Shown here piece after piece: positions 1 through 5,334 of a DNA stretch of 5,335 nucleotides; position 1 is the first letter of the stretch, and each line of letters begins with the position of its first letter. A program made the translations under genes and the position numbers. The notes beneath the pieces are model-generated. The model ran no database searches, had not been told where the DNA came from, and saw only the letters and a program-made list of their open reading frames with translations. Location: NCBI GenBank assembly GCA_937875395.1, contig CALNCU010000183.1, positions 1-5,335 on the forward strand, written 5' to 3'. The DNA comes from an uncultured Armatimonadota bacterium (GTDB taxonomy: Bacteria; Armatimonadota; UBA5829; DTJY01).

Positions 1-2
1 CT

Positions 3-20
3 TGCTTTGGGAAGTATCGC
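3..20 (+). repeat. Possible decayed copy of the right-end palindromic repeat
   Basis: The bases TGCTTTG (3-9) are followed almost at once by GAAGTATCGC (11-20). Both strings occur in the same order and orientation in the 64-base repeat at the right end of the window (5286-5292 and 5305-5314), where 12 bases lie between them. This may be a copy that lost its central part. The match is short, so chance is possible. The rest of 1-179 contains loose inverted repeats (CTGCGG at 38-43 with CCGCAG at 66-71; GGGGCG at 113-118 with CGCCCC at 135-140) and no gene I can support. Confidence 0.3.
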
Positions 21-179
21 ACTTGCATCTACCCATTCTGCGGCGGGCGGAGCCGGGGGAACCTACCGCAGGGCGTGAAAGGCCGGATGCTGGTATTTTA
101 TATAGCCTGTCCGGGGCGTCCAGGGGTTGCTATGCGCCCCCTTTCCGGGCTGCACATATCATCTCTGCCTGGTGGAGTG

Positions 180-1043
180 CTAAAACGATACGGCAAGCTT
201 TAGAAGGTCGCTGGCTCCCGGGCCGGTGCCGGTGTCTACAAGGTACAGGTTGGAGTTGGAGTCTGCTGAGATCAGCCCAAAGAGTTTATCGGCCTGCGGT
301 ATGTATACGGTGCCAAGGAAGTCGCCATCGGGGCTGAAGGCGTCTATCATCTGCCTCCCGTAGTTGCGGCATGCAAGGAGCGCCCAGACCACTCCGGTAC
401 CGGGGTCCACTGCAATATCTGATATAAGGACGGCATCCTCCGGGTAGTCAAATTCCCGGGTCCACGTATGGGTGTTCATCCCCTTGGGAGCTATTTTCCA
501 TATTCTGTAGGGCGGCATGCCGTAGCTTACGTACATGTTTCCCTGGGAATCGCAATCCATGTTCACAAAGGCCGGGTCTATCATGCCGCGGTGCCTGGAT
601 GGGGCGGGGATGATCTCTACAAGGCTGCCGAACTCATCGTAGATATTTATATGCTCGCATCCGTCTATGCTTGTCATGGCCAGGGTGGAGTAATTGGGGC
701 CCTGGCACAGGCACACAACGCCCGGTACACCGTATTCGCCGGCATACTTGCCGTCCTCATTATACATGGTGACGCCTTCATTTTTAGGGTCGGCTATGGA
801 GAAGGTGGAATCCGGGGCTACTGCAATGCTTGGGGGCATCCGCATATCGTCCTGGTCGCTAAAATCTACTTGGAAGATTCCTACAGGTTGCGGGGACGAG
901 TCAAACTTATACACCCCGGAGTTTGCAATATCGCTTACAAAGATATTTCCATTGGGGTCAATAGCTATATCGTTGGCTTCGATAAATGCAAGATCTAGTG
1001 CTTCCGGTATGTTAATCTGCCAGACTATTTCTGCGCTGCTCAA
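180..1043 (-). CDS. NHL-repeat / SMP-30-like six-bladed beta-propeller protein, function unknown
   Basis: The 287-residue product reads as a complete beta-propeller of about six blades. Blade-like units start near residues 23 (ANDIAIDPNGNIFVSD), 70 (PPSIAVAPDSTFSIAD), 118 (YSTLAMTSIDG), 160 (VNMDCDSQGNMYVSY), 207 (ISDIAVDPGTGVVWAL) and 255 (FGLISADSNSNLYLVD). The recurring pattern of a hydrophobic strand, D-x-x-G-N-hydrophobic-Y/F-V-S/A-D and then a strand is typical of NHL repeats, which usually bind proteins, RNA or ligands. No catalytic residues can be assigned. The start is TTG, with AGGTGG six bases upstream. The frame stays open another 12 codons to a stop at 1080-1082 but offers no ATG, GTG or TTG start there. 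No signal peptide or membrane segment is visible, so a cytoplasmic location is implied unless an N-terminal part was lost. It lies 72 bases downstream of the anchored Ig-like protein on the same strand and is probably co-transcribed with it. No terminator was seen after the TAG stop. Confidence 0.8.
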   Translation of the reverse strand: MSSAEIVWQINIPEALDLAFIEANDIAIDPNGNIFVSDIANSGVYKFDSSPQPVGIFQVDFSDQDDMRMPPSIAVAPDSTFSIADPKNEGVTMYNEDGKYAGEYGVPGVVCLCQGPNYSTLAMTSIDGCEHINIYDEFGSLVEIIPAPSRHRGMIDPAFVNMDCDSQGNMYVSYGMPPYRIWKIAPKGMNTHTWTREFDYPEDAVLISDIAVDPGTGVVWALLACRNYGRQMIDAFSPDGDFLGTVYIPQADKLFGLISADSNSNLYLVDTGTGPGASDLLKLAVSF

Positions 1044-1115
1044 TTCCTGCCACCTGCCAATTCTATTAAAATTAAGATATCAAATGAAAACAGATAGGTT
1101 TGAATAATAGCAGTA

Positions 1116-1805
1116 TCAATGTCTAACCGTTAATTGAACTATAGCATGGTTTGTCATTCCTGTCCAGGCCTTAACCCCGGCGTACCTTCCCGAGAGGTAT
1201 GTTTCATACCAGAATTCGGCGGAATAAGCCCCCGGTTTGGAAAGATTCCAGCCAAGTTTGGTTAGATCAACGGTGAAGGAGTGGCTTTCATAGGGCTTAA
1301 GAGTAAGGAAATCTTTTTTGAGATGTGCGGGCATAACCTTTAAGCTCCCCTTATGCTCCATGGGCCGCCCTTCGTACTTCATTAAGACTCTGACCGGGAA
1401 TTGGTTGCTGTTGAAACTGGATGGGAGCGGCTTCATCCACCCGTTCAGGCGGATGCTTTTTTTGCCCCTGTTTGTAATGGTGATTTCAACCTGGGCGGGT
1501 TCTCCCAGACGTGCAGACAGCTTCATGGGGGTTACGGAGAGTTTGAGTTCGCCGGTAAGGCCTGTGCGGGCGCCGAGCCCTGTATATTCATCTACATATA
1601 GCTGATTGTTTTTTGCTGATAAGCGGTCGGAGAGGCGGTTGCCCGTATATATCCCTGCAAATACGGCAAGCAGCAGTATGGGAAGAACTATCCAGTGCCG
1701 TCTTCCTTTGAACCTGCAATTTTTTTTGCCTGACTGGTCATCTTCGGGAATGTTATTATTCAATGTTGCCGCAATCCCCTTATGAACATAAATAAATGAT
1801 ACCAC
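1116..1805 (-). CDS. Single-pass membrane protein with extracytoplasmic Ig-like domain, hypothetical
   Basis: I do not recognise a named family. A basic stretch (KKNCRFKGRR, residues 27-36) precedes one hydrophobic helix (about 38-54, WIVLPILLLAVFAGIYTG), which predicts a cytoplasmic N-terminus and a C-terminal domain outside the membrane. Residues 85-229 are rich in beta strands: LKLSVTPMKLSARLGEPAQVEITITNRGKKSIRL, written here in short as strands near 87-93, 103-112 and 116-120, then PYESHSFTVDL (171-181) and PGAYSAEFWYET (191-202). The order of G-E-P-x-x-V-x-I-T-I-x-N-x-G followed later by P-G-x-Y resembles BsuPI-type or other Ig-fold domains. The GTG start at 1805 has no Shine-Dalgarno. 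A TTG at 1761-1763 (residue 15) has AAGGGG 12 bases upstream and keeps the whole anchor, so the true start may be there. A weak promoter (ATGACA at 1841-1846, CATAAA at 1816-1821) would also favour the TTG. The stop is TGA. The NHL propeller gene follows 72 bases on. Confidence 0.7.
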   Translation of the reverse strand: MVSFIYVHKGIAATLNNNIPEDDQSGKKNCRFKGRRHWIVLPILLLAVFAGIYTGNRLSDRLSAKNNQLYVDEYTGLGARTGLTGELKLSVTPMKLSARLGEPAQVEITITNRGKKSIRLNGWMKPLPSSFNSNQFPVRVLMKYEGRPMEHKGSLKVMPAHLKKDFLTLKPYESHSFTVDLTKLGWNLSKPGAYSAEFWYETYLSGRYAGVKAWTGMTNHAIVQLTVRH

Positions 1806-1891
1806 ACAGTACCAATTTATGCCAGATGGGTATTCTTGAGTGTCATAAATATTTTACGGCATGCCGGGCTGGTGCTTGCTTTTTTTAGGCG

Positions 1892-1919
1892 GCCGCCTAT
1901 GCCTTGAGGCGGCTTTTTT
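1892..1919 (+). terminator. Intrinsic terminator reading on the plus strand
   Basis: GCCGCCT (1892-1898) and AGGCGGC (1907-1913) form a perfect 7-bp stem with an 8-base loop, followed directly by TTTTTT (1914-1919). The T-run lies on the plus strand only; on the minus strand the stem is followed by CGCCT and then an A-run. It therefore does not look like a rho-independent terminator for the STAS gene that ends 22 bases away. There is no plus-strand gene upstream, so it could stop antisense transcription through the two minus-strand genes, or the hairpin may simply stabilise or process the 3' end of the protease-STAS message. Confidence 0.5.
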
Positions 1920-1941
1920 AATCTAAACAGCTTGGACGGGG

Positions 1942-2301
1942 CTATTCTGCACTCAATTGAAGCGCTGCATCCATAGTCTCTAAGGTTTGCATGGCGCTGT
2001 CCAGGCACGTTAGCTTAATCAACCTTTTTATAGAATCGTTGCAGGCCACCAGGTTAACGGCTCCGCCTCTGGATTTTATTTGCTTTGTTGCCGCAAAGAG
2101 TGCCGTAAACCCGTTACTATCCATGTAGCTTACGTTACCCAGGTCTATAATAAGATCCCTTGCTCCGGTTTCCATAGCCATATCTATGGCTAGTTTCAGT
2201 TCATTTGCGGAACAGGCATCTATCTCTCCTTCAGCCTTTATTACCGGCACTCCAGAGACTTCGCTTACAACAGTTTCAAGTTTGGCATTATCAGGCTGCA
2301 A
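1942..2301 (-). CDS. STAS-domain protein, anti-anti-sigma factor (SpoIIAA/RsbV) type
   Basis: The product is a single STAS domain of about 119 residues, the normal length for SpoIIAA/RsbV-type anti-anti-sigma factors. In this family the protein binds an anti-sigma serine kinase when unphosphorylated and is released when its conserved serine is phosphorylated. The signature DLGNVSYMDSNGFTAL is present, and the serine in MDSNG (residue 62 from the TTG start, 66 from the GTG) is the expected phosphorylation site. VIKAEGEIDACSANEL is the usual first strand and loop. The TTG at 2299-2301 was chosen because AGGTGG (2310-2315) lies eight bases upstream. A GTG at 2311-2313, four codons earlier, sits inside that Shine-Dalgarno and has only weak GAAAG before it. 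The gene starts about 31 bases after the CPBP protease stop, so the two are likely one operon. No anti-sigma kinase, sigma factor or phosphatase is in the window, so its partner is unknown. Other STAS roles, such as stressosome or transporter regulation, remain possible. Confidence 0.88.
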   Translation of the reverse strand: MQPDNAKLETVVSEVSGVPVIKAEGEIDACSANELKLAIDMAMETGARDLIIDLGNVSYMDSNGFTALFAATKQIKSRGGAVNLVACNDSIKRLIKLTCLDSAMQTLETMDAALQLSAE

Positions 2302-2332
2302 AGCATCTACCACCTTTCATATCTGTTGGAGA

Positions 2333-2977
2333 CTAAAAAAGCACTCCGCGCTTGGCAAGGATTATGAGTATATCGAAGGTGAACGCTGCTGCCCAATGCA
2401 ATGCAAAGCACGGAACAAACGACTTCGCTCTAAGTGCGATTATACCCAAAATCAACCCCGCGCCAAAGGATGATAAAAATTCCGGGCCGGGTTTTCCGGC
2501 GTGCATTATTCCAAATGCCAATGCCTGCGGGATGATAGTCCACCATCCCATAAGCCTCTGCAGTCCAAAGAGCATGAAGCCTCTAAAGAAGAATTCCCAG
2601 CAGAAGAGGTACATTCCGTATGTAAGCTCAAAGTAACCGAAGGCCGCTAAACTGAACTCCGCCTGTTTGTATATTGGGTAGTAACTCTGAAACTGCGGCC
2701 AACGGGATGCAATAACAAGCAGCGGGAGGAGCATAACAAAACTTATGCCGGAGAGAGTCATACCCGTGCGGAAATCCCCCAGTGTAAACCCGTAGCCGGC
2801 GGGTTCGTGCCGCAGCGCAAAGAACAGGAATACCATTGGAAGCCACAAAAGCGCTGCAATATTTGTTACAAGGTATGCATCATAGGCGTGGCCACCCTTG
2901 TTGAACTTGAATAGAAAGCACAATACCGCCAGGGATATAATGCCCGTGAATACCGGTGTCCATCTGCTTTTACCCAT
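2333..2977 (-). CDS. CPBP family intramembrane metalloprotease (CAAX prenyl protease 2 / Rce1-like)
   Basis: The 214-residue product is strongly hydrophobic, with about six membrane segments (near 8-24, 35-55, 72-90, 108-127, 144-158 and 166-182) and a further one near 188-207. The three CPBP motifs can be placed. Motif 1 is WEFFFRG (127-133), where the usual first Glu of EExxxR is Trp, a variant seen in many bacterial CPBP proteins. Motif 2 is FGIMH (155-159). Motif 3 begins at H194 (HWAAAFTFD), with Ala rather than Asn/Asp four residues on and Asp at 202. These residues line the active site in Rce1-type proteases. Bacterial members act in the inner membrane in peptide maturation, bacteriocin immunity or signalling, and the substrate cannot be told here. 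The ATG at 2975-2977 has GGAGGT (2988-2993) ten bases upstream. The gene heads the minus-strand pair with the STAS gene and is divergent from the superoxide dismutase, with a candidate promoter at 3019-3047. Confidence 0.85.
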   Translation of the reverse strand: MGKSRWTPVFTGIISLAVLCFLFKFNKGGHAYDAYLVTNIAALLWLPMVFLFFALRHEPAGYGFTLGDFRTGMTLSGISFVMLLPLLVIASRWPQFQSYYPIYKQAEFSLAAFGYFELTYGMYLFCWEFFFRGFMLFGLQRLMGWWTIIPQALAFGIMHAGKPGPEFLSSFGAGLILGIIALRAKSFVPCFALHWAAAFTFDILIILAKRGVLF

Positions 2978-3018
2978 AGATTGTTCTACCTCCGCCCAAT
3001 TTGCATGCAGATAGTAAT

Positions 3019-3047
3019 ATCCTACATCATCCCTTATCCATTTTCAA
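3019..3047 (-). promoter_or_regulatory. Candidate sigma-70-type promoter for the protease-STAS operon
   Basis: On the minus strand TTGAAA (3042-3047) and TAGGAT (3019-3024) are separated by exactly 17 bases. The -35 matches consensus at 5 of 6 positions and the -10 at 4 of 6. Transcription would start near 3012, leaving a leader of about 35 bases that includes the GGAGGT ribosome site. For the dismutase in the other direction I see only weaker candidates: TATAAC at 3081-3086 without a good -35, and TTTACA at 3116-3121 with AAAGAT at 3139-3144. All are pattern matches only. Confidence 0.35.
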
Positions 3048-3192
3048 TATTTGGGCATGTTTAGCTCAGCAGATAGCGGGTATAACAAAGTTAGCGCCCG
3101 GTTCTGCCGGATAGTTTTACAAATTTGAATACCGGTAAAAAGATTGAAATGACCGGGCTCATACCCCGGCACAACATACAGGAGGAAACATA

Positions 3193-3795
3193 ATGACACA
3201 TGAGTTACCGCCGCTTCCCTATGAGTACAACGCTCTGGAACCCTACTATGATGAAGAGACTTTGCGTCTGCATCATGATAAGCACCATGCGGCATACGTC
3301 GCCGGCTGGAATGCAGCAGAGGATAAAGTCTCTGCCATGCTGAAATCCGGTGATTTTAAAGGCGCAAAGTCAGCGGCAAAGGAGCTGGCATTCCATGGTT
3401 CCGGCGACATTCTGCACACAATCTTCTGGACAAACATGAAGCCGGGAGGAGGCGGCGAACCCTCCGGAGCTCTTGCCGATGCCATAGCCCGGACATTCGG
3501 CAGCTTTGATGCGTTTAAGGGACTCTTCATTGCTACGGCAAATGCTGTTGAAGGTTCCGGCTGGGCGGTGCTTGCATACCGCAAGATGGATGATGGCCTT
3601 GTGGTTCTGCAGGCGGAGAAGCATGAGAACCTTACGCAGTGGGGGGTAGAGCCGGTGCTTGTGCTGGATGTGTGGGAGCACGCCTATTATCTTAAATATC
3701 AGAACAAGCGGCCGGAATGGACAAAGGCCTTTATTGAGCACCTGGTAAACTGGGATAATGTGGCGGAACGTCTTTCTGCCGCAAAGGGTAAGTAA
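3193..3795 (+). CDS. sod: Superoxide dismutase, Fe/Mn family
   Basis: This enzyme converts superoxide to hydrogen peroxide and oxygen in the cytoplasm; no signal peptide is present. The 200-residue product is full length. The four metal ligands are visible: H27 (LHHDKHHAAYV), H75 (ILHTIFW), D159 and H163 (DVWEHAYY). The gateway residues H31 and Y35 are also in place. At the positions that usually separate Mn from Fe enzymes it has Gly71, four residues before H75, and His144 (QAEKHENL) where E. coli SodA has Gln146. His at that site is known from archaeal and cambialistic enzymes, so metal use cannot be read from the sequence and sodA or sodB would be a guess. The ATG at 3193 has a strong AGGAGG (3180-3185) seven bases upstream. 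A small inverted repeat, CCGGG/CCCGG (3153-3157, 3165-3169), lies just before it. The gene is monocistronic: divergent from the protease gene, convergent with the permease gene, and followed by its own terminator. Confidence 0.97.
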   Translation: MTHELPPLPYEYNALEPYYDEETLRLHHDKHHAAYVAGWNAAEDKVSAMLKSGDFKGAKSAAKELAFHGSGDILHTIFWTNMKPGGGGEPSGALADAIARTFGSFDAFKGLFIATANAVEGSGWAVLAYRKMDDGLVVLQAEKHENLTQWGVEPVLVLDVWEHAYYLKYQNKRPEWTKAFIEHLVNWDNVAERLSAAKGK

Positions 3796-3804
3796 CAGAG
3801 GCAT

Positions 3805-3837
3805 GGGGGAGTGTAAATCTTGCGCTCCCCCTTTATT
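3805..3837 (+). terminator. Intrinsic terminator of the superoxide dismutase gene
   Basis: GGGGGAG (3805-3811) pairs perfectly with CTCCCCC (3825-3831), and the stem can extend inward through G-U and G-C pairs. It is followed by TTTATT, a short T-rich tract. It begins nine bases after the dismutase TAA. Its right arm and T-tract abut and overlap the stop codon (3833-3835) of the convergent permease gene. On the minus strand no T-run follows, so it is a one-way terminator by sequence, although the stem itself would also form in the permease transcript. Confidence 0.75.
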
Positions 3838-4954
3838 CCAGCTTCTTTCTGAACCATACCACGCTAAGAACAAGTATTATAATCCCCAGTGCCGTTAAGG
3901 GCGCAATCTGATTCCAGAGAAGAGTAACCCCCGTCCCCTTAAGAAATATCCCTCTTACTATGTCCAGGTAGTAACGCAGCGGTATAGTGTAGGTTAATGC
4001 CTGAATTACGGGCGGCATGTTTGCAATTGGGAAGAAGAACCCGGAGAGCAGAAAACTTGGCATCATAATAAAAGAGATTGCCATCATTGCCTGCTGCTGG
4101 TTTCTGGAGACTGTAGAGATAAATAGACCTATGCCAAGCGCAGAGAGCAGAAAGAGCCCTGAGAGCAGCAGAAGCAGGACTATGCTGCCTGTAACGGGCA
4201 CCCTGAAGGCTCTTGTGCCAACCAGAAGAATAAGGAATATATCCAGGTAGCCTATTGCAACATAGGGGAGCACCTTTCCAAGAATAAGTTCATGCTTCCG
4301 TATGGGGGTTACAATAAGCTGCTCAATGGTGCCCAGTTCCTTTTCTCTTACAATGGAGAATGCAGTAAGTATCATGGTTATCTGCATAAGTACAAATGCT
4401 ATAATCCCCGGGACCATATAGTTTTTGCTTTCAAGCGTTGGGTTATACCATACGCGAATCCTGGCATCCACCCCGGACGGCGGCGGACGCCCGAATCTCT
4501 TTATGATTATGTTCTCTGAATAGCTGCGGAAGATGGCCTGCATGTATCCCAGCGCCGTTGTGGCAGTGTTGGGGTCGCTTCCGTCTACAATTACCTGCAC
4601 CTGCGCCGCCGTTCCGCGGGACAGGTCTTTTGCAAAACCCGTTGGAATAACCACCGCCGCCGTGACAGAGCCTCTGTTTATAAGTTCATCAAGGCTCCTG
4701 AAATTTGCAACCAGGTATTTGAACCTGAAGTAGCGGGAGGCTGTTATTGTGCTTATAAGTTCCCGGCTTTCCTGGGTGCGGTCAAGATCATACACAGAGG
4801 TATCTATATTTGCAATAGTTGTGCTTATTGCATAGCCGTAGATTACAAGCTGAAACACGGGGGCAAAAATGACCATGGGGAGGAGACGCCTGTCCCGGCG
4901 GAATTGTAAAAACTCTTTTCTTGCTATGTTGAAGATTCTTGACCACACAGGCAT
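3833..4954 (-). CDS. ABC-2 type transporter permease (YhhJ/YbhR/YbhS-like)
   Basis: This is an inner-membrane subunit of an ABC exporter of the ABC-2 class, which moves drugs, lipids or other hydrophobic substrates once paired with an ATPase. Numbered from the GTG at 4957 (374 residues), the N-terminus has KEFLQFRRDRRLLPMVIFAP (14-33), the hallmark start of this family. It leads into membrane helix 1 (about 26-45) and a large extracytoplasmic domain (about 46-178). Five more helices follow near 182-203, 228-247, 257-281, 288-311 and 350-368. REKELGTIEQLIVTPI (204-219) is the conserved cytoplasmic coupling segment, and LSGFFFPIANMP and IPLRYYLDIVRGIFLKG are typical of the C-terminal part. Length is normal for the family. 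The start is uncertain: GTG at 4957, ATG at 4954, or GTG at 4948, the last having AAGGG (4957-4961) at the best spacing of eight bases. No ATPase, second permease or HlyD-type adaptor is in the window. The gene ends against the dismutase terminator, so any partners must lie upstream, beyond the repeats. Confidence 0.92.
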   Translation of the reverse strand: MPVWSRIFNIARKEFLQFRRDRRLLPMVIFAPVFQLVIYGYAISTTIANIDTSVYDLDRTQESRELISTITASRYFRFKYLVANFRSLDELINRGSVTAAVVIPTGFAKDLSRGTAAQVQVIVDGSDPNTATTALGYMQAIFRSYSENIIIKRFGRPPPSGVDARIRVWYNPTLESKNYMVPGIIAFVLMQITMILTAFSIVREKELGTIEQLIVTPIRKHELILGKVLPYVAIGYLDIFLILLVGTRAFRVPVTGSIVLLLLLSGLFLLSALGIGLFISTVSRNQQQAMMAISFIMMPSFLLSGFFFPIANMPPVIQALTYTIPLRYYLDIVRGIFLKGTGVTLLWNQIAPLTALGIIILVLSVVWFRKKLE

Positions 4955-5034
4955 CACCCTTAAATCAGCTTACCCAACTTAAGATGACGGTATTCGGCCT
5001 CATTCATCTGTTGTTGGCAGGTCTGGAAGGGATG

Positions 5035-5069
5035 CTTCGGCCCACGAGCCGGAGGCGTCGCTGCAGAAG
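5035..5069. repeat. Degenerate palindrome related to the 64-base repeat
   Basis: ATGCTTCGG (5032-5040) is identical to the left end of the tandem 64-base units further right. Within it CTTCGGC (5035-5041) pairs with GCCGGAG (5048-5054) as a 7-bp stem with one G-U pair and a six-base loop. An outer pairing of GCTTC (5034-5038) with GAAGC (5065-5069) is an alternative. The interior sequence differs from the tandem units, so this is a relative or decayed copy and not a third clean one. Confidence 0.45.
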
Positions 5070-5136
5070 CTGGACACGGGCGCAGAGGCATATATCAGCA
5101 GAATAAATCATCGCCCTTGGTGTGCTGGTAGAGAGA

Positions 5137-5172
5137 GCCTCCCCCCGGAGAACCAGTCGTCCGGCGAGAGGC
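5137..5172. repeat. Inverted repeat, GC-rich hairpin
   Basis: GCCTC (5137-5141) pairs with GAGGC (5168-5172), and inside it the two CCGG tetramers (5145-5148, 5161-5164) can pair with each other across a 12-base loop. There is no T-run next to it on either strand, so it is not an intrinsic terminator. It lies between the degenerate palindrome and the tandem repeats and may belong to the same repeat island. Confidence 0.4.
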
Positions 5173-5204
5173 TACTACTTCACCAAAAGTTATGATTTTT
5201 AACC

Positions 5205-5334
5205 ATGCTTCGGCAGCGGCGTGCTTTGCACTCTGCGACCGAAGTATCACCCCGGGGGTTGGTGTCCCATGCTTCGGCAGCGGCGTGCTTTGCACTCTGC
5301 GACCGAAGTATCGCCTTGGGGGGTGATGCCCCAT
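5205..5334. repeat. Tandem 64-base palindromic repeat, two copies, running off the window
   Basis: Two units at an exact 64-base period share a 46-base identical core (5203-5248 and 5267-5312). The tails are similar but diverged (5249-5266 versus 5313-5330), and a third CCATG begins at 5331. Each core is an imperfect palindrome. ATGCTTCGG pairs with CCGAAGTAT (5205-5213 with 5239-5247; 5269-5277 with 5303-5311), with one G-U pair. Inside, CAG pairs with CTG and GTGC with GCAC around a TTT loop. The architecture resembles REP/BIME-type intergenic palindromes, often linked to RAYT transposases in other bacteria. No transposase is visible here. The array is cut by the window edge, so the copy number is unknown. 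Confidence 0.85.

Noticed and set aside
2..337. Plus-strand open frame at the left edge, including a 38-codon ORF from an ATG at 87-89
   Set aside because: The product is low in recognisable features, overlaps the end of the propeller gene on the other strand and lacks a clear start.
468..998. Plus-strand open frame of 176 codons antisense to the propeller gene
   Set aside because: It mirrors the coding strand of a clear NHL propeller, has no family features of its own and no good ribosome site.
1041..1805. Fusion of the Ig-like and propeller genes through recoded TGA codons
   Set aside because: The two genes are in the same frame with TGA stops at 1116-1118 and 1080-1082. However, the translated linker shows no domain character, the Ig-like domain ends naturally, and nothing else in the window suggests a changed code.
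3098..3169. Cluster of CCGG-containing motifs before the dismutase gene as operator sites
   Set aside because: Five CCGG or CCGGG strings occur in this stretch, but their spacing is irregular and no known regulator box was recognised.
3370..3873. Minus-strand open frame antisense to the superoxide dismutase gene
   Set aside because: It is the shadow of a very well supported dismutase gene and covers its terminator; no domain is recognisable.
5095..5334. Minus-strand open frame of 79 codons covering the right-end repeats
   Set aside because: More than half of it is the translated tandem palindrome, giving a repeated peptide rich in Arg, Ser and Pro. There is no ribosome site and no recognisable domain, so it looks open by composition.
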